A DNA stretch of 64,000 nt from Bretschneidera sinensis (taxonomy: Eukaryota; Streptophyta; Magnoliopsida; Brassicales; Akaniaceae), in assembly GCA_023935145.1 (NCBI GenBank), contig CM043699.1, forward strand, positions 126,924,536 to 126,988,535, in the 5' to 3' direction. The notes beneath the pieces are model-generated. The model did no database searches and was not told the DNA's origin. It saw only the letters and a list, made by a program, of their open reading frames with translations. This document shows, piece by piece, positions 54,242-64,000 of the stretch. Position 1 is the stretch's first letter. Each line of letters opens with the position of its first letter. The translations under genes were made by a program, and so were the position numbers.

Positions 54242-55661
54242 TGTGCAGCACCACCAAGAGCACTTGAGCCACATGAAGTGAACTTTAAGTACTCCCTTCC
54301 AAAAGACACAAGTCGAGAGAATACCCCGTCTGGCTGAAGACGTTAAGCATAGCGCTCATGGGAGACACCCCAAAACATGTCCTTTTTAATAGTTTATTTT
54401 ATTATATTATTAGTATTTCATAGTTTACTTTTCTATAGCTGTTTATTATTACTTGTTTAGCATTTTATGTTTGTTTGTCTTTCTTTTATAAGGACATAGT
54501 GAGTGCATCCAGTTGAAGTTTGGGGGCGTACTACGAGCCATGCCAGCTATATAGTTCTCCATCTCCCAGGTCAGCTCCTTCCTTGCTATTCACACATTGG
54601 GGACAATGTGCAATTTAAGTTTGGGGGTATGAGGACACACTCACTACAATCACTATGTCCCATTTTTTTTTTTGTTTTTAGAGATAAATGCATGTTCATT
54701 CTGTTCCAATAAAATTTTGGGTGATCTAAAACAAGTAATATGATTTGACTTCATAAGTGAGCTTAACACTTTGAACATATAGGCCAATCATTAAGTTTTG
54801 AACCTAGATCACTTCCTTTTAGGCATTTAAGGGTTCACAAGTTTGACCTGAACTAACACGAGCACATTAGCACATAGTTGTGTGGGGTATCACATGTAAT
54901 TTTGATTTGTATGTTTCTTTTGCTTGACTATGAACCAGATGACCTATTAGATTAATATTTTGGCATAAGAAAATAGAAAAAGATTGTTAGTGCTCAAAAA
55001 GAAAAAAAATGCTCCTAATGATCAATAAAACAAACTTTCCACTGAGTAACTGGCCCTCTTGCCTCAGTAAGCAGTGAGTGTCACGTCAAAAGGTGGAAAT
55101 TCTGATTGATAGTATTGAGATCAGTTAGTTTCGTAGCCTTTTTGACTCGAGTTAGTAAGTCCTTAGGGGTGTCTCTACACCTAATGCCCTAAAACCTTTT
55201 GGTTTAGGAGTCATTGGCTAAATGCTCATTACATGAGTCAAATACCAAGCTTAAGGGAACTAACTTGGCAAAAATCTCTCAAATAAAAGAAAAGAAGAAA
55301 ATCTATGCCATTTTTATTGATTCTAATAGGAAATTTGGTGAATCTTGAGTCATCGAAACACTACACATTAGAATTATTTGGAAACCTAATCTTTTATGTG
55401 GTAGTTCACCACACACTAAAGTCAAACTTGTGATGTCTTAAACCGCCTCACGAAAGTGATTTGCGTTCAAAACTCTTATTCATTACAAAGATATGTTTAT
55501 ATTTGTTATGCTTGCTCATGAATGCACATCATAGTTTTGTGTGAAAACCTAAAACTTTTGTGAACACTATAAACATTGGATCTATCTGCATGTTGTTATT
55601 TTTCATTTTAGTTTTTAGTTTTGTATTGCTAAGGGACTAGCAATATGTAAGTTTGGGGGTG
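54242..55661 (+). other. 3' non-coding region of body 1
   Basis: Holds, in order, the CGTCT/AGACG hairpin (54327-54342) with GGGAGACACCCC, a tract-like GAAGTTTGGGGGC (54515-54527), the CACATTG hairpin (54593-54610) with AAGTTTGGGGGT (54617-54628), one copy of the foldable 64-nt block (55036-55099), and the polypurine tract AAGTTTGGGGGTG (55649-55661). Confidence 0.8.
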
Positions 55662-57015
55662 TGATAGGTGCTTAAATATTCATATTTAAGCCCCCTTATT
55701 TACATTTGTTAGGTCCTTAGTTATGTTAATTTAGTTCATTTTACTTCATTTGTGTGTGTCGCATGTTTTTATAGGGTCTTGGAGAACATGAAGCAGTTTT
55801 GGCACTTAAGGGAAGAAGCCTGGAAATCCTGGAGCAGCTTCTAGTCAAAGTGCGATCGATCGCACTACTGCATGCGATCGAGTGCACATTCGATCGTTCG
55901 CACACATGAAGGATCGAGCGCATCACTGCGATCGAGCGTAAGACGCATGCGATCGAGTGCACATGTACGGGCGTGAACAGTAAAACGGCAGAACCCTATT
56001 TTGGAAATAAGAGAGTTTTTGTGTTTTTTGAAAGTTAGGGTTTCCAGAGCCCTCTAGGACTATTCAAGCCCTATAAATACACCTGTAAAGCACATACAAA
56101 TTATCACATCTGAAAGATCGGATCTTAGATCCTTTCTTAGATCACTTCTTTTATCTTTTACTTGGAGTTGTAAGCTTTGGGAGAGAATTGACACATCTTC
56201 TCTCGGGTTTATTCTTCTCTTTATGTTTAGTTTATATATGATGTTTATCTTAGAGTGTATGTGTAACTAACTTTCTTATAGGGTTCGATTGAAGCCATAG
56301 TTATGCTTTCTCATATATTTATTCATTGATAAAATCTTTGCCAATATCCTTTATTATGTTACTTAACTTGATTAATGCATGTGCTTATTTAAATTCCTCA
56401 TATGTATGTGTATGGCCAACGTATGCATGTGGTATGGATTGGTTAGTTAGATCAATTTGGATGACCGAGTCCTGGGTCTAACATTAGTAACAAAAGATAT
56501 CTACACCGAATTCTTGGATTAATCAACATGGGAAACGGGGAATAGATATCATGCCCTAGGTCTCATGTGGTTGTTGATTTCCATAAATCTTATGCTTTTT
56601 TAAGGAACAACTCACGCAGATACTATGCTGAATCCCTTAAGGAAGAAAAAAGTTTGAGTAGATACCATGCCTAACTCGTTGCTTAGGGAAATCAATAGCT
56701 TAAGGAGTAGATACCATGCCCTTAGGTTGGCGACCATTAGGTATACATGATAAGGCTAGTGCACTGATACATTATACAATTGAGAAAGTATGACTAGTGG
56801 TGGATATCAAAGCCCTATGTCTTTATTATTATTAAATCACACTCAACTGTTTTTCAAACTTCTTTTACTAAGAAACTAATTCTAAAACCGAAATTCACCA
56901 ATCCTTGTGAAGATGATCTTGTATTCGCACACTATACTACTGTTGATCTTGTGCACTTGAAAGTAAAACGAGTGTGAATATTTGCTTATTAATTTAGGTA
57001 AATAAACGTGCAACA
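55662..57015 (+). repeat. LTR 2 (shared middle LTR) of array B
   Basis: TGATAGGTGCTTAAATA to AACGTGCAACA, 1,354 bp. A polypurine tract precedes it and a primer site follows it (57022-57039), so it serves as 3' LTR of body 1 and 5' LTR of body 2. GATCG array 55851-55961, TATA box 56071-56079. Confidence 0.95.
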
Positions 57016-57021
57016 AGTTTT

Positions 57022-57039
57022 TGGCGCCGTTGCCAGGGA
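57022..57039 (+). other. Primer binding site, body 2 (Asp-tRNA type)
   Basis: TGGCGCCGTTGCCAGGGA, identical to that of body 1 and at the same distance. Confidence 0.93.
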
Positions 57040-57329
57040 TTGCGATTAAATTTCTTTTAGAATTATTTTCATTTAGTATATTTACTTTATTTTATTCTGT
57101 TTTATTTTATCAAAATCTCAAACTTTAAGTTCTGTTTTTCAAACTTTATTTTTACTCCATCAAACGCCTAATCAAATTCTTTCTGTTTTTTGTTATAGGC
57201 ACTCCAGGAGAAGCTTTCTGTGCCACTTGCGATCGATCGCACCCTTTTATTTGATCGAGTGTAGTTAGGGCAGAGAGCTACCCGAGCAGCAGTGTTGAAA
57301 TGCTGCACTGAAGCTGTTTTACCTAATTC

Positions 57330-59826
57330 ATGCACGGACTTTGATCCCGACATCCAATAGTCTTTCCCCTTGACCTCAAGCTTGAGCAGACCATCCAATA
57401 AAATCTTAGAGACACCTTTGAGGAGGAAGAAGAGGAATTTATGGAAGAAGTACCAATGGTGGAACAGTTAGAAAACCAGCAACCACCTGCATGAAGACCG
57501 ATGAAGCAATCCTTCATCCCACAGAACCTCAACCATCCTTCATGTATTGCATATCAACCTGAAGCAGAGGGCAACAATTACATATCCCTGTAAATACTCA
57601 ATGCTTTGACTCACTTTAGGGGTACACCAGCAGAAGATCCACACTTGCACCTTCGGAAATTCTTTGATCTCTGCAAATTCCAACACATCCAAGGCCTAGG
57701 CCAAGAGGGAATCAGGTTAATTCTTTTCCCTTTTTCCTTAAAAAATAATGCTAAACTATGGTAAAATTCATTGCCTGCAGTTTCTGTCCATACTTGGGAG
57801 GAGTTGGCCAGCAAGTTCCTTAGAAATTTTTTTTCGGCCCAAAAGGCGAGGCAAATGAGGAAGGAGATCCAGTCCTTCCAACAAAAAGAATGAGACTTAT
57901 TCTTTGAAGCATGGAGACATTTCAACGAGTTACTACTCAAATTTCCACATCACAACCTACCTCAAGATGAGCTGGTACTAGCCTTTTATGAAGGTCTAAA
58001 TGACATGAATAAAGGTATTTCTAATTCTGGTTGTGGAGGTGTGCTGATGGAGAAGAGCAGTGAAGAAGCTATGGAGTTGTTTGAGGCATTGAGTGAACAC
58101 ACTCAACAATTCTCCTCTTGAGGTAGACAAGGAGTCAAGAGAAAAGGTATGTATGAGGTTACTCTAAATGGTGGACCCTCTACCCAAATAGCTGCTTTGG
58201 GGAGGAAGCTAGATATGGAGCTCGATATGATTGTAAAGGCCATGTCTACTCAAAATATCTCTCCTCGACAACAAGCTACACAAAGCCAGGTATGTGCTTT
58301 ATGTTCCCAATTTGATCACACTACTGAGACTTGTCATTTGTATTCATCTACATATCTCGAGCAAGTGAACTATATGGGATCGAACAATGCATATGCAAAT
58401 ACATATAACCCTGGATGGCGGAACCACCCCAACCTATCATGGAGCAACAATCAAAATGCCTTGAACTTTCAAGGACAATAAAGGAACTTCCACTAAGCAG
58501 CCCAGCCAGTTCAAGAGTCGAAGAAGAGTGATCTAGAGAGTGTGATGAGGCAATTGATAACATCACAAGATCAGTTTATGACTCAGCAAAAACAAACCAC
58601 TGCAACACATGAGCAAGCAATTCAAAGGTTGGAGGTACAAATGGGGCAATTGGCTAAGGAGCTAAGTGAAAGAAAGCAAGGTGAACTCCCTGCACAAACA
58701 CTACCAAATCCAAGAGGACATCAGCAGCTGAAGGCCATTACAACCCTCCAAAATGGTAAGATCATAGGAGTTACTGAACCAGCTCAAGTATCTCCAGCTA
58801 AGCCATCCACATCCAAGGTAAGTGAAGTAGAGAAGTGGAATGCGCCACCCTTCCCTCAAAGGTTAGTAACGCCAAAGAAAGATAAATTGCTTGATATTTT
58901 TGAAACTTTGAGAAAAGTAGAAATTAACATTCCCTTATTAGATGCAATTAAACAAATTCCTGCTTATGTTAAATTTTTAAAAGAATGTGCACTAATAAAA
59001 GAAAGTTTCAGGAATATGAAACAATGGCTCTAATTGAAGAGGTGAGTGCGGTATTGTTAAGAAAACTACCACCAAAACTAAAAGATTCAGGTAGTTTTAC
59101 TATTCCCTGTAGGATAAGTGATCAGTTGTTTAAGCGAGCATTACTAGATTTAGGAGCAAGTGTCAATTTGCTACCATACACAGTAGTTGAAAAGCTAGGT
59201 TTGGGGGAGCTTCAACCAACCTCCATCACTTTTCAATTGGCAGATAGAAGCATCAAAATACCTAGAGGTATACTTGAAGATGTCCTGGTAAAGGTAGGTG
59301 AGTTTATTTTGTCAGCTGACTTCATTGTATTAGATATGGAAGAATGCCTTATGCCATTACCTCTGCCCATCATCTTAGGAAGATCCTTTATGAGAACTGC
59401 TGATACAATAATTAATGTGAAAAAGGGTATTGTAAGCATGACGGTAAATGAAGAGACAATAGAATTTAAGATATTTGATGCAATGAAATTACCCCAAGAT
59501 GATAATGATGATGAATATTTTAATGAATGTATGATGCAAAGTACTGTCAAGCAAGCTTTCAGGTCCATCACATTGATCCATTGGAGGCCTCCCTCACCCA
59601 TAGCTTCAAAAGATCGGATATTGAGCCTGCATCAGAAACTGTCCCTGATGACATCTTTGAAGCTATGCACCTCCCTGAAGTTTATCCTATGCATCCAGGA
59701 CCGGGTGATAAGAAGAAATCATATTTGAATAAACTGACAAGATTGAGTCATGATGAATGTACAACACCACCAAGAGCACTTGAGCCACATGAAATGAACT
59801 TTAAGTACTCCCTGCCAAAAGACTAA
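57330..59826 (+). pseudogene. Athila-like gag-protease of body 2
   Basis: Starts ATG at 57330 (MHG). Same domains as body 1. The zinc knuckle CALCSQFDHTTETC is intact. Protease has ALLDLGASVN near 59140 and 'LPLPIILGRSFMRTAD'. Single-base deletions at about 58987 and 59560 shift the frame relative to body 1; several stops lie in the first third and near 58480. The last part reads 'DECTTPPRALEPHEMNFKYS' and ends with TAA at 59824, later than in body 1, where a TAA precedes the same stretch. So the original C-terminus extends to 'LPKD'. Confidence 0.92.
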
Positions 59827-61273
59827 AGTTGAGAGAATACCCCGTCTGACTGAAGATGTTAAACATAGCGCTCATGGGAGGCACCCTAAAACATATCCTT
59901 TTTAATAGTTTATTTTATTTTATTATTAGTATTTCATAGTTTACTTTTCTATAGCTGTTTATTATTACTTGTTTTTCATTTTATATTTGTTTGTCTTTCT
60001 TTTTCAAGGACAGAGTGAGTGCAACCAGTTGAAGTTTGGAGGCGTGCTACGAGCCATGCCAGCCATATAGTTCTCCATCTCCCAGGTCAGCTCCTTCTCT
60101 GCTATTGACACATTGAGGACAATGTTCAATTTAGGTTTGGGGGTATGGGGACACATTCACTACACTCACTATATCCCATTTTTTTTTTTCGTTTTTAGAG
60201 ATAAATGCATGTTCATTCTGTTCCAATAAAATTTTGGGTGATCTAAAATAAGTGATATGATTTGACTTCATAAGTGAGCTTAATACTTTGAACATATAGG
60301 CCAATAATTAAGTTTTGAACCTAGATCACTTTCTTTTAGGCATTTAAGGGTTCACAAGTTTGACCTGAACTAACACGAGCACATTAGCACATAGTTGTGT
60401 GGGGTATGACATGTAATTTTGAATTGTATGTTTCTTTTGTTTGACTTTGAACGAGATGACCTATTAGATTAACGTTTTGCATAAGAAAATAGAAACAGAT
60501 TGTTAGTGCTCAAAAAGAAAAAAATGCTCCTAATGATCAATAAAACAAACTTTCCACTGAGTAACTGGCCCTCTTGCTTCAGTAAGCAGTGAGTGTCACG
60601 TCAAAAGGTGGAAAAATGTTTGCTCACAAAAGATCATTAAAAAGAACTTTCCGCTGAGTAACTGGCCCTCTTACCTCAGTAAGCAGTGAGTGTCACGTCA
60701 AAAGGTGAAAATTCTGATTGATAGTATTGAGACCAGTTAGTTTCGTAGCCTTTTTTACTCGAGTTAGTAGGTCCTTAGGGGTGTCTCTACACCTAATGCC
60801 CTAAAACCATCTGGTTTGGGAGTCATTGGCTAAACGCTCGTTACATGAGTCAAATAGAAAGCTTAAGGGAACTAACTTGGCAAAAATCTCACAAATAAAA
60901 GAAAAGAAGAAAATCTATGCCATTTTTGTTGATTCTAATAGGAAATTTGGTGAATCTTGAGTCATCGAAATACTACGCATTAGAATTATTTTGAAACCTA
61001 ATCTTTTATGTGCTAGTTCACCACACACTAAAGTCAAACTTGTGATGTCTTAAACCGCCTCACGAAAGTGATTTGCGTTCAAAACTCTTATTCATTGCAA
61101 AGATATGTTTATATTTATTAAGCTTGCTTATGAATGCACATCATAGTTTTGTGTGAAAATCTTAAACTTTTGTGAACACTATAAACATTAGATCTATCTG
61201 TATGTTGTTATTTTTCATTTTAGTTTTTAGTTTTGTATTGCTAAGGGACTAGCAATATGTAAGTTTGGGGGTG
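59827..61273 (+). other. 3' non-coding region of body 2
   Basis: Same order of elements as body 1: a decayed hairpin with GGGAGGCACCC (59846-59886), hairpin CACATTGAGGACAATGTT (60109-60126) with TTTAGGTTTGGGGGT, two tandem copies of the 64-nt block (60551-60614, 60648-60710), and the polypurine tract AAGTTTGGGGGTG (61261-61273). The second 64-nt copy accounts for most of the length difference from body 1. Confidence 0.8.
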
Positions 61274-62624
61274 TGATAGGGGCTTAAATATTATTTAAGC
61301 CCCCTTAATTACATTTATTAGGTAATTAGTTATGTTAATTTAGTTTATTTTACTTCATTGGTGTGTGTCACATGTTTTTATAGGGTCTTGGAGAACAAGA
61401 AGCAATTTTGGCACTTAAGGGAAGAAGCCTGGAAATCCTGGAGCAGCTTCTAGTCAAAGTGCGATCGATCGCACTATTGTATGCGATCGAGTGCACATGC
61501 GATCGTTCGCACACATGAAGGATCAAGCGCAGTACTGCGATCGAGTGCAAGACGCATGCGATCGAGCGCACATGAACGGGTGTGAACAGTAAAATGGCAG
61601 AACCCTATTTTGAAAATAAGAGAGTTTTTGTGTTTTTTGAAAGTTAGGGTTTCCAGAGCCCTCTAGGACTACTCAAGCCCTATAAATACACCTGTAAAGC
61701 ACATACAAATTATCACATCTGAGAGATTGGATCTTAGATCCTTTCTTAGATCACTTCTTTTATCTTTTACTTGGAGTTGTAAGCTTTGGGAGAGAATTGA
61801 TGCCTCTTTTCTTGGGTTTATTCTTCTCTTTATGTTTAGTTTATATATGATGTTTATCTTAGACAGCATGTGTAACTAACTTTCTTATAGGGCTCGATTA
61901 AAGCCCTAGTTATGCTTTCTTATATATTTATTCATTGATAAAATCTTTGCCAATAGCCTTTATTATGTTGCTTAACTTGATTAATGCTTGTGCTTATTTA
62001 AATTCCTCATATGTATGTGTATGGCCAACGTATGCATGTGGTATGGATTGGTTCGTTAGATCAATTTGGATGACTGAGTCCTAGGTCTAACATTAGTAAC
62101 AAAAGATATCCACACTGAATTCTTGGATTAATCAACATGGAAAACAAGGAGTAGATACCATGCCCTAGGTCTCATGTGGTTGTCGGTTTCCATAAATCTT
62201 ATGCTTTCTTAAGGAACAACTCACGCAGATACCATGTTGAATCCCTTAAGGAAGAAAAGAGTTAGAGTAGATACCATGCCTAACTCGTTGCTTAGGGAAA
62301 TCAATAGCTTAAGGAGTAGATACCATGCCCTTAGATTGGCGACCATTAGGTATACATGATAAGGCTAGTGCACTGATACATTATACAATTGGGAATGTAT
62401 GATTAGTGGTGGATATCAAAGCTCTATGTCTTTATTATTATTAAATCACACTCAACTATTTTTCAAACTTCTTTTACTAAGAAACTAATTCTAAAACCGA
62501 AATTCACCAATCCCTGTGGAGATGATCTTGCATTCGCACACTATACTACTATTGACCTTGTGCACTTGCAAGTAAAATGAGTGTGGATATTTGCTTATTA
62601 ATTTAGGTAAATAAATGCACAACA
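61274..62624 (+). repeat. LTR 3 of array B
   Basis: TGATAGGGGCTTAAATA to AATGCACAACA, 1,351 bp. GATCG array 61460-61571, TATA box 61681-61688. The LTR-tip hairpin is shortened but still paired. Confidence 0.95.
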
Positions 62625-62629
62625 CTGGA
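62625..62629. repeat. Target site duplication CTGGA (right, array B)
   Basis: Directly follows LTR 3; TTGGA at 50149-50153 differs by one C-to-T change. Confidence 0.8.
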
Positions 62630-63742
62630 TAGCAACAAACATATGGCCTGGACAGCAGCAAAACCAGGCCTGGACAGTAGCAGAAGCTCACGGCCTGTAC
62701 AGAAACCCTATGGCGAATTTTCTGTCTACAAAACCGTCTCCATACAGCTATATATAAGAATTTTTAGACTCAGAGAAGGGAGGAGATGAAGACAGTTCTT
62801 GGAGAGATATTATCAAGAGAAGTTTTGGGAAATTGAAAGAGGAGACGGTTTGTTTCATCAAGACAGCTTATCAAGAGATTGAAGACAACGATCAATCGCT
62901 TCAAGACTTTGATGATTCATCTTGTAATTCGGGAAGAAATTCTATATTTGCTCATTTTGTCCTTCAATATGCTTGTAACCCTAGTATTTGAATTATGTGA
63001 TTGAGATTTAAACATGAGCAGCTGAACGCATTATTGGACGTTTGGCTTAGCTGCCTTGATTGTTTTGGATATTTTGGCGGATCTAGTTTTATGAAATTTT
63101 CTAGATTATTTTTTATTTGATATCCTTCATATCTTTGGTTATTGCTTGTGGATGGGCCATCTATTATTGATAGTCAAGGTTAATATTCGAGATTAGGTTG
63201 AGGACAAATCATCTAGACCTATTTAAGCTTTCTTGAATAGGAATTTAAATCATGATTTAAATCAAATTGTGATTTAGGTGGTTGTGTTTTCCTTATACTT
63301 AATTTAACTAATTAGTTGATGAACACGATCTATAAGATTTAATTAATTAGTTATAAATTGAGAATAAACACGATCAATGGCATTCTCTAGTCTTAGCGGA
63401 AATACCAATAATCTTGGGTGTTGATTAATTCTTTATATTCACCAAATGTTCCAATTCATGATTGGATAGCAAGCTAAACTCCTAATTGTTCTCATTGATT
63501 ATACTCATCTCTTCATAATTCTTTTTTTTAATTTACTTAATTGTTTTTATTTCAATTTTCTCTTCACCAATCTTTTAATTAGAGTGTTTAGGATTTAATT
63601 TCAGAGTTCGTTTTAGTAATTTTAAGAAAGTAATTTAGGATTTAAACCACTGCAATTCCTTGAGAGATCAACCTCGAGAGTAAACTCATTGCAATACTAT
63701 TTATGATCCGTGCACTTGCGAGCCTTTAAAATTTGCACATCA
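62630..63742 (+). repeat. 3' LTR of element C, second part
   Basis: Continues the motif array (GGCCTGGACAGCAGC, GGCCTGGACAGTAGC, GGCCTGTACAG) and TATATATAA at 62749-62757, and follows the 5' LTR to the end TTGCACATCA. Confidence 0.93.
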
Positions 63743-63925
63743 ATAGGCATCCTGAAGTTCTGAGGGGGAGGTGAATTGAGGATATCCAGTGTAAAGGGCG
63801 AATCTTAAGAATTGAGTTTGTCCAGGATTTTGGTTCCTCTTCCTCTAAAAGGTTCACCTATTCTTCTGTTCATCTCCTCTAGCTTTCTGTTCAGGTTGGT
63901 ATAGTTCTTGGAGGTGGAATAACCT
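63743..63925 (-). pseudogene. Tat-type gag fragment (right part)
   Basis: Minus strand: '[20 protein letters not shown]', 'KILDKLNS', stop, 'DSPFTLDILNSPPPQNFRMP'. It leads straight into 35216-35082 ('IIKAYDG...') if element C and one ATAGG are left out. The order and motifs are those of Tat gag, in which a '...SPF...I....P..F..P...YDG' region precedes the capsid domain. ATAGG at 63743-63747 is the right target duplication of element C. Confidence 0.8.
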
Positions 63926-64000
63926 CATCAATAAATACAATCACAAATTTATACAGAAATGGTCTAAACACCCTATTCATCAAGTCCATGAATACTAATG
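63926..64000 (-). pseudogene. Ty3/gypsy RT snippet
   Basis: Minus strand reads '[20 protein letters not shown]' and 'IDEV', the RT stretch around the catalytic 'FIDD' box of chromovirus-like gypsy elements, with Glu at the second Asp. It is joined to the Tat gag near 63925 without a recognisable boundary and runs off the window. Confidence 0.6.

Larger units (their letters stand above)
50154..62624 (+). mobile_element. Array B: LTR-body-LTR-body-LTR of a non-autonomous Athila-like family
   Basis: 12,471 bp made of three LTRs (1,354, 1,354 and 1,351 bp) and two internal bodies (4,154 and 4,258 bp), all plus strand, with one target duplication around the whole (TTGGA/CTGGA) and none at the middle LTR. 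Each body has an Asp-tRNA primer site, gag, protease and a 1.4-kb 3' non-coding region, with no RT, RNase H, integrase or extra ORF. It is the same family as element A, of another subfamily. Confidence 0.93.
35217..63742 (+). mobile_element. Athila element C, 28.5 kb including three nested insertions
   Basis: 5' LTR 35217-36769, Asp-tRNA primer site, gag and protease, the first half of RT, the integrase end, a 3' non-coding region and a 3' LTR (49707-50153 and 62630-63742), with the perfect duplication ATAGG. Inserted in it are an L1 LINE (37183-42936), an LTR with loss of the RT-integrase middle (46071-47807) and array B (50154-62624). Without them about 8.5 kb remain, short for an autonomous Athila. 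Confidence 0.92.

Noticed and set aside
36776..57039. Pararetrovirus or other viral insertion
   Set aside because: The primer sites, gag, protease and LTR layout are those of Ty3/gypsy Athila; no movement or coat protein pattern seen.
50343..61571. Repeated GATCGAGCGCA words as a CRISPR array
   Set aside because: Words are short, unequal and unevenly spaced, sit at the same place in each LTR, and the context is a plant retrotransposon.

Overview
The window is plant nuclear DNA, most likely from a eudicot, and consists almost entirely of nested, decayed retrotransposons. I see no host gene, tRNA, rRNA or organellar sequence. The basis for a plant is direct: Ty1/copia and Ty3/gypsy elements with plant-type primer binding sites (initiator Met tRNA and Asp tRNA), Athila- and Tat-type polyproteins, a Sirevirus-type copia and a plant L1 LINE. 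The eudicot placement is inference.

Layout. 1-2015: an LTR remnant in a dead copia gag-pol that carries a (TA)n run. 2016-14092: a non-coding minus-strand LTR element with 1.28-kb LTRs, split by a complete 6,010-bp copia element (5718-11727, target duplication ATAAC). 14093-17155: an LTR, then the last part of a Tat integrase with a spliced-looking antisense ORF behind it. 17156-18838: two truncated Athila-type LTRs. 18839-19742: a promoter-like block and an extra ORF, minus strand. 19743-35081: a Sirevirus-type copia on the minus strand, whose gag is interrupted by an 8,824-bp Athila-like element A (24631-33454, duplication GTCCC). 35082-35216 and 63743-63925 are two parts of one Tat gag, separated by Athila element C (35217-63742, duplication ATAGG).

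Element C holds three further insertions: an L1 LINE in its gag (37183-42936), a mosaic LTR between its RT and integrase remnants (46071-47807), and in its 3' LTR a three-LTR, two-body array B (50154-62624, TTGGA/CTGGA).

Most elements have the gag-protease-integrase-RT or gag-protease-RT-integrase modules needed for copy-and-paste, but all are broken by stops, frameshifts or deletions. Element A and both units of array B have gag and protease but no RT or integrase, so they look like a family mobilised in trans. Element A carries an extra ORF of about 375 codons with one stop.

The most unusual signal is a recurring promoter layout. Short, repeated, mostly CpG-rich motifs lie about 10-160 bp upstream of a TATA box in nearly every LTR family here. 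The same motif class occurs in elements of unrelated superfamilies, and the layout also appears inside elements, twice directly ahead of an extra ORF.
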